Shown in pieces: positions 25,455-46,400 of a stretch of DNA of 64,000 nt. The stretch spans positions 1,914,501 through 1,978,500 of the forward strand of contig OY855906.1 of NCBI GenBank assembly GCA_963693305.1, read 5' to 3'. Positions within the stretch are counted from its first letter, which is position 1; every line of letters begins with the position of its first letter. The DNA comes from Meandrina meandrites (Eukaryota > Cnidaria > Anthozoa > Scleractinia > Meandrinidae). A program made the translations under genes and the position numbers. The notes beneath the pieces are model-generated. The model was not told where the DNA came from. It worked only from the letters and a program-made list of their open reading frames with translations, and searched no databases.

Positions 25455-25911
25455 CAGGGTTCGCACAGTCTTGAAAAGTCCTTGAATTTTAGTGGGAGTC
25501 CTTGAAAAGTCCTTGAATTCCATTTTTCCTTGAAAAGTCGTTGAATTTCTGTGTAAGTCCTTGAAAAATCCTTGAATTTTCTTCAACTTTAAATGTAGAG
25601 GCATCAAAACCAATTTTGCTGTGCATAGACTGATTTTCTTTTCCTGTGTAAAACAACTTCAAACACTGTAAAACACGGTTGTAAAAGCAGCTAATAACGA
25701 GAAAAGACAAGTGAACTGAAAAATGTAGAGAAGGACGTGGAGCAAACACTTGAAGCCTTAGAAACCTGTTAGCTTGGACTGGGAATGTTGCCTTTATATA
25801 TCATCTGCGAAAATACATTTCTGGTAGGTGGTCCTTGAAAATTCAATTTGGTCCTTGATAAGTCCTTGAAAAGTCCTGGAAAAATGGTTGCGATTTTTTG
25901 TATGAACCCTG
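25455..25911. mobile_element. CAGGGTTC-ended element with TAGAC target duplication
   Basis: The 457-bp unit starts CAGGGTTCGCAC and ends GAACCCTG, flanked on both sides by TAGAC (25450-25454 and 25912-25916). The interior is rich in CTTGAAAAGTCCTTGAATTT-type repeats in both halves. The left TAGAC overlaps the end of the preceding MITE, so this element inserted at or into the MITE's edge. No transposase is recognisable. Confidence 0.85.
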
Positions 25912-25916
25912 TAGAC

Positions 25917-28900
25917 GATGTCTGCACTTGTTCATGAAAAGCGTTTCAATCGATATTTGAAGCGCCATTATAGTGTCTGAAGTCGTAACTGTAATGTAAT
26001 GCAAGTTTACATTTCTCTAACGCGCCAAACAAAAGAAAAACAAGCATCTGTTAGAAGCTTCGTCAGAACTTAATCAACTTATTTTTTATAGAAAACATGA
26101 AACCGACTGTTACCATATACAGATTGCTGATCATCTGGAAACTAAGGTTTTGTAAAACACTTCTAAGAACGTAGATAAGCTGTCTTGTAAGTAAATAAGT
26201 TTAATCACTCGCTTTGGGCACTCGATTTATAATGGACTCTCGTTTTTTGCAGCGCTAACGCCACGTGTGGTTTTATCGAGTCGATATGTTTATCCACATA
26301 ATAATATTAGTTGGCTTTTGCTGCGTCAAAAGTCACTACTATATTTTAATGATAATTTTCATTCGAAACTTTTAAGGATAAAAAAGTGCAAGACTATTAT
26401 TTGACAGTAGTCTTGTGATGGATGTCACATCAAATGTGTCGATGTATCCACCTCAATCTCCCTCAATCACACGCCATGTTTTCTTCTCTTCCTGTGAAAA
26501 TAAAGTGACCCGATTTGATGTTTTCCAGCTTAGTGTAGGTTTAGATGTCATTCGATGTGAAACAATTTTGTACATTTCAAATAATGGCTTGATATCTTAT
26601 AGATCGCGATATAGCTCCGTTTGACTTCCACTGGAAACAGGTTTTCAGTGTGCTATTATTTATCAATAACAAATCCTTCCTGATAAAACCGCCTTTTTGA
26701 CAGAAACAAGAAGCGCCCAGAAACTTAAAACTGGGCGGGCAATATTTAACCACTTTTACTTTAAAATCGTTCCCGCCACAATATACAAATTGTAACGTGT
26801 GTATTTATAATACATTCATACCATGTCGAACTGATGTTGCCATTTCAGTTATGTACCACTTATTTAAATGCTAATTAAAACGATATTTTTGAAATCAAGC
26901 CCTCTGGTTTGTCCTTATTTGTAATGGGCAGCAGTGAGAGACTTGCGTGTGACTTTACTTTGCAGTGCTTCAACACGTCACGAAATTTGTTTTGTACGGA
27001 ATATTATAACTGAGTGACATCAACTAAGACAGAGGGTCCTGAAGAGTAAAGTGGGAACTGGGACTGGCCTTCTTTTGGCCTGGGAAAATGGGATTTAGGT
27101 AACTGGGAATGGGAAAAAAATGGGAATGGGATAAATATTTTGTAACCATGACCAGTCGAGACATCGCTTATACGTGGGGTTGAGAAACGTCCAAAAATTG
27201 TTTAAACATCTTGATCGTGTCAAGTTTTAGCATGTTTAGGCAGCATGGTTTTTTGTTCCTGAATGGCGTCGAACTTCTGAAGAAGTCTCGCAGCTCCATC
27301 AAAGCCAACATTCACGACTTGTCACTATTTCCTGGATACAAAATGAGATTAAGCATGGAGTCGCTCTTAACCCTTGAAGTTGAAAATCAGCATGCCGTTA
27401 CACATGAGAGACACTTACATTGTACCAATATGCCGTCATGCTTTGCACATCAGTTGAAGAAGCAGTGAAAAGGGTTTCTGAGTGGGCAGCAGCGTGCAAC
27501 ACACATCCAAATTCATATAACAAACTGCCAACATCACTTGAATGCAGTTTCCTTACTCGCATCAAAATTCCAAAGCCAAGGAGATAACCAGAAACGAGTA
27601 AGCTGAAATGAGGGCGTGCACTAAAATGCATGGTAAACAACAAAATGTAAGACAGGATAACACAATGGAGAGGGCGGGCCCTTTGCCTCTGAACTTATAC
27701 GAAACTGAAGCGTTCTTGAAACCAGTTTGATTTGAATTCACTGAAAATAAGTCGTAGAAAGGGTTCCAAGCGAATGTGATTAGCCACCTAATTCAAATGA
27801 GGATGTCACAGGCTAGATGTCAGTTTACCACCAGTCTCCTAACAACGAACAGGTAGACGGCTTTAGCGCCAGTGACCGTGGCTCTGAAGAGGTAGACAGC
27901 GCTCTTGAAACAAACTGAGCATGATCCATCCGACCAGGCTTGGAGGAATAAGAACACTTACAAGACAGACTTCCTGCTGGCAGGAATGGTTTTCGATACT
28001 ATCGGCGGGAAAGTGAAGTGGCAGCAACTTGCAACCTAAATACGGCACGCGCTGTTAACTTCCCTGCACTTCAGAGTATATGGGATGAGGGATCACAGTC
28101 ACGGGATTTGGGATCACAGTCACGGGATCGGGATCAGCAACTTTCTACGTGTTTTCAGGGATCTGGGATGGGTCTTGTTTTTTGATAGCGTTAGCCGCTT
28201 TTCAATGAACGCAAGGAAACCTCCGTTCTTTGCTTTTCTGGATATCCTTCGGCATGTTCCTCACGCACAACTGCATCCCTTTTCTAGTTTTTCCCTCTCG
28301 TATCGAATTAGTAGAGTCTAAAATGATCCTGTCGTCTTCGTAAATCCTCGCGAATTTTTGTTTCGTTTCCTCAAAAACAAAACGGTATTGTTTTGGATTC
28401 GATGTGAACTATTTGCACAGTGGGGGCTACTATCCAATCAGAAGAACAACGGTGACCAGAATTTCAACATGTTGTACTAAAGGCAAACAATCTCGTAAAA
28501 ACACTTTCTTCAAATATCGGAAAGATAATCGTCAGCAACACCAAAAATTATTGAGATTTATTACAAATAGACGACTACAATGCTTTTAAGTTCGATTAAA
28601 GCGAAATATTGACGAAAAATATAAAGTGAGCCCTTTGGCCGTGTTTGTTACATTCTAGCTATATCCTGAGAAAATCAGAGCGCTTGCAAGCGCAAACAAA
28701 GACACGATGCCTTCGCATGTCGTGGTTGTTGGCACAGAAGGGCAAATAAGGAAGTTCCTTGTCATTGTTGTCCTTCCGCGATCTGGAAACGAAACACTAT
28801 TTCTTTTTGGATTATAGCAGCTTGTTGGGTCGTATTTAGAAGCTGTAATTCTGCGGATGTGATGAAAGAGCAGGTATGTATAACACTGGGATTTTCTCTG

Positions 28901-30199
28901 AATTCTGCTAGTGGGAATGGGATTTGAACTCTGGGAACTTCCGGGCCCTCAAGACACAGTCAAGACACCATGTACCATACGCATCACTGTAGAAGAGCGG
29001 GGACTGAAGAAAAGATTAACACTCGATCTCGCGTCCAGATCTTTTGGCGTTTTTAATGTCGCTAAGCTTCGTTACCAAAAGGACAAGGGATGCCATTGAC
29101 TTCTCTTTTCGGTTCTGTTGCTGTTCAGTCCAAAGAAGAGTATACGCAAAAAAAAATAAAAAACTAAATTCTGTAGAACGTACGTGCGGAAGGCATATTC
29201 AAAAGTCATTAGCCCTTTCAAATGATTTTAACGGTTGGAAAAAGTGGGCAGAGCTCAAAATATATCGTACAAAAATTAGTTTGCTTACGAAGTTGTCATT
29301 TATTTCCTGTAAAAGGTCTTTTCTTTACAGTCTTGAGTCTTTCTATGCGCTATGCGAAGTTCTATTAGAATCAGTGTAAGTACTAATACTTCAAATAGTG
29401 CAGTGTAACAGCGAACGAAATCTTCACAAGCAGGTCCCTGCATAAAAAAAGAGGCTGACTACACTGTAAAGCCTTACCGCACACAAGAACTCAGGCAAGA
29501 AACTCTTTCCCCGCAGACAGTAAAAAAAAAAAATACTGAAAGAGCATCATTCACCATTTTTATTGGCCAGTGTAGCTCACGCAGCCTGCAAACGCTGAGG
29601 ATCTTTCCAAGCGATGCTCAAAAAATAAGCAACACGATAGATATTTCTTCACGGTCTCGACAGAAGAGAAAGAGCTCCAGGGAGTGCCAGGGGAGTGGTT
29701 GAACTCCTGGCCACGGTACGAATCTACATGTTCTTGAGTGCAGTAGACTTTTAGATTTTAGTACAACAAAGCAAATTGAAAATTGGGACTTGTTCTTGGA
29801 ATCAGACATTTTGCGTTGCAAAACCACGTTGAGGGTAATTTTTTCATCTCTTCTTGCGCTTTCATTTTGCAGTCTTTAAAACAATCTTTCTTAGTCAGGG
29901 GGCTCGAAGAATCAGAAATACTCGGAAGAACACTAAAAACTGCTAATTAAATCAAGCTTTCGTTACTTGTCTTGCAATGCCAGAGAATAATTAGGGTACC
30001 AGTCCCCTGAATAAAGGTGCTAATGCTCATGAAGTGACCTGTATCTACTCAAGGTTCACACTGAAGCATGCTACACTACCTACAAGTACACCACTTTAAA
30101 AAGTGGAAACTCGGCTGAAAACACCATACGGGTAGTCCATAAGTCATGTTCTTACACCAGCTGCCACCTGTGGCAGTTTAAGTTATTCATGACCTTTTA
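25917..30199. other. Intergenic region between the glutaredoxin-DEP-DUF547 gene and the 3' end of ARL6
   Basis: No intact gene is recognisable. The region contains GGGAATGGG-type degenerate repeats (27070-27140), a decayed coding relic (27211-27640), GGGATCACAGTCACGGGAT duplications (28085-28135) and otherwise unremarkable AT-rich sequence. Open frames of 60-110 codons lack splice context or recognisable domains. Confidence 0.6.
27211..27640 (+). pseudogene. Decayed coding relic of unknown repeated gene
   Basis: One frame reads protein-like text (FLNGVELLKKSRSSIKANIH; SLLTLEVENQHAVTHERH). From about 27452 the similarity-like text continues in a different frame (TSVEEAVKRVSEWAAACNTH, then PNSYNKLPTS), which implies a frameshift. 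The text resembles multi-copy hypothetical proteins of cnidarians as I remember them. I cannot name a family, and no domain is identified. It is best treated as a non-functional fragment. Confidence 0.4.
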
Positions 30200-30436
30200 C
30201 GGGGGGTGACAACTCTAACAATCGCTGTTTCGGGACATAGCTAAAATTGTTCCGGGAATCTGGAGATTTTTCCGGGAATCGGGAAACACACGATAATTCC
30301 GGGACAATGCGGGGAATTCTAAAATTTTCCGGGAATGTATCCCAAAAATTCGGGACGATGTTCCAAATTTCCGGGACGACTTAGGTTAAGACCTAGTATT
30401 GCTCAAACAGCGTTTGTTAGAGTTGTCACCCCCCGT
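30200..30436. mobile_element. 237-bp MITE with 8-bp target duplication ACCTTTTA
   Basis: Inverted ends CGGGGGGTGACAACTCTAAC and GTTAGAGTTGTCACCCCCCG are flanked by ACCTTTTA at 30192-30199 and 30437-30444. The interior carries six or more scattered CCGGGAAT/TCCGGGA motifs. The 8-bp duplication suggests an hAT-type mover. Confidence 0.85.
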
Positions 30437-30651
30437 ACCTTTTAGTAAATACAAAATACATGACTGTACAATATACACTATAAAACAACATCTAAAATCA
30501 ATGAGTGTCTGTATAGGCTGCTAATTAATTGGTACATGTACATTGAGGGGACAAATATCTTTCAGTCTAAAATTATGATCTAAACAAATTACAAGTGATA
30601 ATACTGTTCATCACTGTTTGAAAACAAGCAAATTGTAGTGATCAGCAACAC

Positions 30652-30655
30652 TTTA

Positions 30656-30657
<2 letters not shown>
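30652..30657 (-). terminator. ARL6 poly(A) signal overlapping the stop codon
   Basis: On the minus strand the gene ends TTG TAA TAA AG. The hexamer AATAAA starts at the second base of the stop codon. I see no other canonical hexamer in the next 200 nt, so the 3' UTR may be only some 20 nt. Confidence 0.5.
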
Positions 30658-40261
<9,604 letters not shown>

Positions 40262-40400
40262 GATTTGAACATATATATATATGCAACTCCACACGTTCAA
40301 AAATTGTTTTTGGAAACGAAAACGAGTCCTTAGTAACCACGCACACAGCAACCTTGACCGCAAAAGGACCGGAAACTACATAATTGACGTCATACAAGAA
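40262..40400. promoter_or_regulatory. ARL6-AFG1L bidirectional promoter
   Basis: Only 139 bp separate the ARL6 ATG (minus, 40261) from the proposed AFG1L ATG (plus, 40401). The interval holds an AT repeat (about 40270-40283), GTCCTTAGTAAC (40326-40337) matching the loose RFX X-box pattern RYYNYY/RRNRAC with no spacer, an ETS core CCGGAA (40369-40374) and a perfect CRE (40385-40392). X-boxes control many ciliary genes, including BBS genes, so the weak match fits ARL6. Function is inferred. Confidence 0.7.
40385..40392. promoter_or_regulatory. Palindromic CRE (TGACGTCA)
   Basis: A perfect CREB/ATF site, 8 bp before the proposed AFG1L start codon and 124 bp upstream of the ARL6 start. Confidence 0.65.
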
Positions 40401-43400
40401 ATGGCGGCTTCGAGATGTAGTTTCGGACGAAATTTTGTCCGTCTTTCGATCAAGATTTGTCGGAATTCTTCAACCTTAACAGGGACAGCTAGTTAGTATA
40501 TTTATTGTTCTATATCTATTTGTAAAATTGATAATAATACCGGGATTCCTTTTAAACTAGTATTGCGCATAGAAGGGTCTATAATATAAAGAGGGTTATT
40601 ATTTTTGCCGGCCAGTAAATATCCACGCAGTTCTCCACACAAGAAAATTTCTTTATCAGTCAGATTTTTTTTCACTTACTACGACTAGTCGTCTTTCTTA
40701 AAACCTCCAGTAAAGGATTCACTATAAATGAAAAAGGTGCAACTTAAATAACGTAAGTTTAATTATCGTTTATAAATCAAAATATTACACACATTAATAT
40801 TAAACACGGCTAAACTTTACAATACCGGGCCACTTCAAAAGCGTAAGATTCGCGGCAACACGGTCCGCGGTCCCGCAGTCGGCCAGAACATTAAATCGAG
40901 TGCCACCGCGGTCCGCGGTCCCGCAGTCACTAATAGTTCAATAAAACAAGTAACACCGTGGTCCGCGGTTTTCCAGTGTATGAGAGTAAGAAAACATGTG
41001 CCACCGCGGTCCGCGGTCACAGTTACAAGAGTAGGGGTTGTCGTAGGATATTTAGGTAAAAAAATATAGGGATACGGGATATATTGGGGAAAATTAACGG
41101 TATACGGGGATGCAAACATCAAAGTTGGGGATGCAAACCATAAAACTTAACAGGATACAGAATATTTAGGCCAAAAATTAATAGGATACGGGATACGCGC
41201 TGATCTGTATCAACAAGCGTTAAGTACTAGGATATAGACGTTAACGCCAAGCCAGCTGTTAGCCTTCACGCGGTTTTCTTTTCACTCCAGTCTGCTTGCG
41301 GTTAGCTCTTTGTTGTTGTTTGGGTCAACACTATTGTAATAAGTTTGCTCGATCCCAAGCCAGCGGTTAGCCTTTTGCAAGTTTTTTATTCACTCCGGTT
41401 TGCTTGCGGTTAGCTTTCACTCCAGTCTGCTTGCGGTTAGCTCTTTGTTGTTGTTTGGGTCAACACTATTGTAATAAGTTTGCTTGATCCCAAGCCAGCG
41501 GTTAGCCCTTCGTGGGTTTTTTATTCATTCCGGTTTGCTTGCGGTTAGCTTTCAGACCAGATTCTGCTTTATTCCTAAGTGCATTATTTTTTTTGCCCCA
41601 TTATTCATATGTTCAAAGCAACTGCGGCACCACGGATCACAGTGGCTCTCCAAAATACATTTCTATCTTATTTATTTTTTAATATATGCAAATCAACTGC
41701 GGCACCGCGGACCACGGACCACGGTGGCATTATTGCAAATATTTAAATCAAGTACGGCACCGCGGACCGTGGACCACGGTGGCATTATTGCAAATATTTA
41801 AATCAACTGCGGCACCGCGGACCGCGGACCACGGTGGCATTATTTCAAATATTTAAATCAACTGCGGCACCGCGGACCGCGGACCACGGTGGCATTATTG
41901 CAAATATTTAAATCAAGTCCGGCACCGCGGACTGCGGACCGCAAAATGAAATTTAAAATTCACCGTGGCACCGCGGACCGTGTTGCCGCAAACCTTACGC
42001 TTTCAGAGTGGCCCGGTATTGTAAAATTGCTCCTTAAACACTTTCCAACCTAACCACCTGCGACAGACCCGTATGATAACGGATACCCCTTTGAAAAACA
42101 AATTAGCTAATGACAATAAATTAACTACTACACTGAGAGCTGCACAATGAGCAATAGGTTAGGAGTAATGACCTACTATTTAACAATTATTCACCGAAGT
42201 GGAGGTGAATAGTCGTGGATATTTACCGAGCCGTGAAGCGGCGAGGTAAATATCCACCACTTTCACCGACAAAAAAAGATATACCACACAAGTGAATAGT
42301 GCTTTCCGCGCGCGTTGATTGGTTAACTCGGAGGTGATTAGCAAAGTACTATTCACCTCCGAGCAGCCGAAAAGAAACAAAATGGCTTTGTGCGTCGCTT
42401 TGGGAGCCAAAAGTAATGTTTTGGTTCGTTAGTTATTCAACTTGTGTGGTATATACTAAATACAGATGCACATGCAACTACTTTTTTAACGTTACTCTTT
42501 TTACATTTTAAACCCATTACTTTCAAGGCTATATTTTTTTCTAATTTGTTGATGCGTTTACAAAATATACTGATAAATGGTGTGTTATACATGGAAATCC
42601 AGTTTACCGGTATCTCCAAAAAAGGCCATTCACCTTGGAGCTTAAGGGGTTAACTTTAACTCAGGCTTTTGTCTTGAAAAAAAATGGATTTACCTTGAAT
42701 GCCATATAACCAATTTTGAGCAATGGTGAAAATATTGTATTGGATTTCTAATGGTTATGATTATAAACTCATTTTCAGATGACTTTCTTGGTGTACCAAG
42801 TTCACATTCTGATAACCAAGAGGCAGGCCCTCTTAAAAAGTATGATGAAACAGTTAGAATTGGAAAGCTGAAACTTGACAGATATCAGCGGCAGATTGTT
42901 GAGCATCTGCAAAGATTACATAATGATGTAGTTAGTTATCAGCCCAGCAGTGCTGGCTTTCTTAGTAAGGTAGGGAGGATGTTTTTGTGTTAATTTCTGA
43001 ATTTGAATGGCATCTTGCTCTTCTTAACTTAGTGACATTTACCCTCCAATGAATTTACATAATGAAACAATACTTAACAGGCTATCCAACAGATGAATCA
43101 CTATCCAGTGGACAGTCTTGTTTGTTTTGCCAACACTTATCCACTGGATAGTGATTTATCCGGTGGATAGCATTATCCACCCTTTGAACATCTGGGGCCA
43201 GTATTTGTAGAATCCTTTGAATTTTTTAAAAAAAAATCAAGAGTGGCCTTTTAAATTAAATTACACATTTATTTAACTAAAGTTACACAGCGCTTTTTAC
43301 ATAGTACATGTAATTATTGTTTAAATATTTAATTTCCTGTTTTTTTATTCTTTGGTAGGTTTTTAGACTTAGTAATAAACAAAAGGCCCCTCCTGGTCTT

Positions 43401-46400
43401 TATCTTCATGGTAGTGTAGGTATGTGTGCTCTTCCTCTGTTTGTTTGTCTGCTATGTACATCTGTTCATTAGTGTCTTCATCCATCTGTCAATTTGTTCA
43501 ATTATTGCTAGTTTGTTTGTCTTTCTGTCTTACATTCTCATTTGTTCATTTTTTGTCCGTCTGTCCACGCGTCCGTCCATTCATTTGTTCATTTGTTTGC
43601 CCATTAAACTCATTTTACCATACCATGCTTCTTACAGCTGGTAACAACTCAGAAGTGATAAACTTAACTCTGTGTTCCCTACTTATCACTCAGTATCCCC
43701 TATAAGCCTGGGTGACCTGTTGAAGTCCCAAAAGGTGTCAGCTTTTGCGTGTGCCATTTGGGAAGTGACAATTTTTGATGGTACCCCTTATGGCAGGTAC
43801 CCTTTTTATGGAATGTGTCCCTTGACAGCAATTTCTGTTGCAGAATATGTCCCGTTTGAAGAAGTGTCCAGTTTTGGAAGGTGTGATGTCCCAATTGAAA
43901 ATGGATGTTTAACTGCATTTAAGACATTTCTTCATCTGTTTAAGGTTGTGGCAAGACCATGTTAATGGATTTATTTTATGATGAAGTTCCTGTGGAAAAG
44001 AAACAAAGAGTTCACTTTCATTCATTCATGTTGGATGTTCACTCAAGTATGTACTCTACAATTTTGCACACTGTACTATTACATTTATTCTCTGACCTTA
44101 CATAGTGAAAATGCATGTAGTATGTAATAAAATGTTTTATTATATAAACTACAGTGTGTTATAGGGATTTTGGCCACTGAGAAATGTCGTATCAGAACAC
44201 ATTTGTCCTGATATGACCTTTGGAATAACCACCTTTTGAAAGAATTGAGCTAAATTTATATAATAAATAGAATAATACATGGTAGCTTGGAGATATGAAA
44301 TTGATCTTCTCATGTTCAACTCGATATCTCACTCGTTTGCTGTGCTCACTCATGAGAAATCGAGTTGAACACTCGAAGATAAATTTCATATCTCCGCACG
44401 CCCATGTATTATTCTCTATATATCATATGTAATAAAAAGTGATTTATAAATGCCACAATACAGTTGTCAGAAAATAAAAGCATTCCAAACATTTTATAGG
44501 CTCACTTGAAGTGTAAAAAAGAACCATCTTGTTCAGATTACATTTGTTTTGTGTAGGTATCCACAAGTTAAAAGCCAGTCTTCCTCCACGAGACCCTAAG
44601 TCGATAAGAGCCCAGCCTTTTGATCCCATTCCTCCAGTGGCTGAACAGATCAGTTCGCAGTGGTGGCTTTTATGTTTTGATGAATTCCAGGTACTGTGAC
44701 AGTAACATCGTCGAAAATAATTGATATTAATTTAAGCAGAATAATGATCTTATGTCATCATTATCAAGGTACATGATAAAATTGATTTTAAATATATATG
44801 CTGTGGTTTAAATTTATCATTGGTTCAAAATTTTGATTGTGAGTTTTCTGGTTTGATTTTTATTTTTCATTATCTTATAGTTATAATTTATCATAACTGA
44901 AACAAAGAGAAATAAATATCAAACTGGCCCTAAAAAATTTAAGCCAATCTGAATGATAAAATATTTAAACCACAACATTATAGGAAAAATAGTCATGTGG
45001 AAATATTTGGGGATGTAAAAGTATTCTGCTTTAATAGCATTCATTGCCATTGTTAAATGTTTTACAAAACCTTATGTTATAAGAAAACTTAAAAGCCTGG
45101 GAGGGTGTTGTTGGTCAGGATTGAAATGGATCGATTGTTTTGCAGGTAACAGACATAGCCGATGCAATGATTCTAAAGAGATTGTTCACAGCGCTGTTTG
45201 AGCAAGGAGTTGTAGTGATTGCTACATCGAATAGACATCCAGACGGTAGGCTAGCCAAGTATCAACCTGATCCAGATTAGATCAAGGTTGATCTGGATCA
45301 TTAAGATCAAGAAGAAGATGTAATATATCAAACATGAGAGAAGAGGCAGTGCTTCATCAGGATATCCAAACAGCGAGAAGAGAGTTGAAAATATGACAAA
45401 ATTTGAGGTGTTTGGATAGCCGATGAAACACTGCCTCAGTCTTGAGTGTTTGATATAATTATCTTCTCGATCAAAACAACAACTATAGAATAAACAGGGA
45501 TACAAATCTATGCTAATTACAGTGAAATGAACTCAACCAGGGCCACCCAAGGTTTTTTTAGCCAATCACAAGATAAGCTCACAACAAAAGAATTGGAGTT
45601 CATTCATCAGCAGTTAAATTTGCCTTTTTACTGTCGGTGATTGGTCTGGCGATAAAGGGAGCCTGATTCTTTTGTTCTTAACTGGCCTTGTGATTGGCTA
45701 AAAAAATACTGGGTGGCCCCGGTTCAGTTCTTTTCACTGTAAGACCGGATATCCAAACCTCTTTCACGGCTTTGATTTTCTTTGTTTAACTTGATCGTGA
45801 ATTAAATTCTCAGAGCTACTGTTAAGTAACATAAAAAGACATGTGGCAATCAGTTAGGAAAATTTAGATGTTAAACTCTCTTAAACTTGGAACTAAAAGG
45901 GTTAAAGGGGCAGTCTCACCAATATTTAGTGCTACATGAAAATACAATGAAAGTGTTGGTATTAATTGGAAATCCACTAATAGCTGCCTTACCTTCCTAA
46001 AACGCCCTGTACTGGTCACGAAAGTTGTTTAAAACTGGTGTGGCTACGGATGGGTGGGAAAGAAATGGTCTAAAACTTGAAAACATTGGGCCAACATTTT
46101 CAATTTTGATTATATGGCTTGTGCACATCTAGGAGACTGAATTTTTGCCTTTTGGCATTTAAACGTTATTTTGTTGATCAGTGACTGCACCTTTATAAAT
46201 CTAGCATAGGTTACACAAAAACTTAAGAGTCCGCTCGTGATACTGCCCCTTTAAGAAGCAACAAACTTCCATTTTGACTTTGTGTTGTCAAATGGTTTTT
46301 ACTTTATTATTATTATTATTATTGTTGTTATTGCTATGACAACATTACATTGTTACATTTGAAGGAAATTAAACAAGTTGTATTTATTTTTTGATTAGAT

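Noticed and set aside
41629..41990. CRISPR-like array of regular units
   Set aside because: Units of about 55 bp are nearly uniform throughout, with no unique spacers, and sit inside a TIR transposon in a eukaryotic intron.
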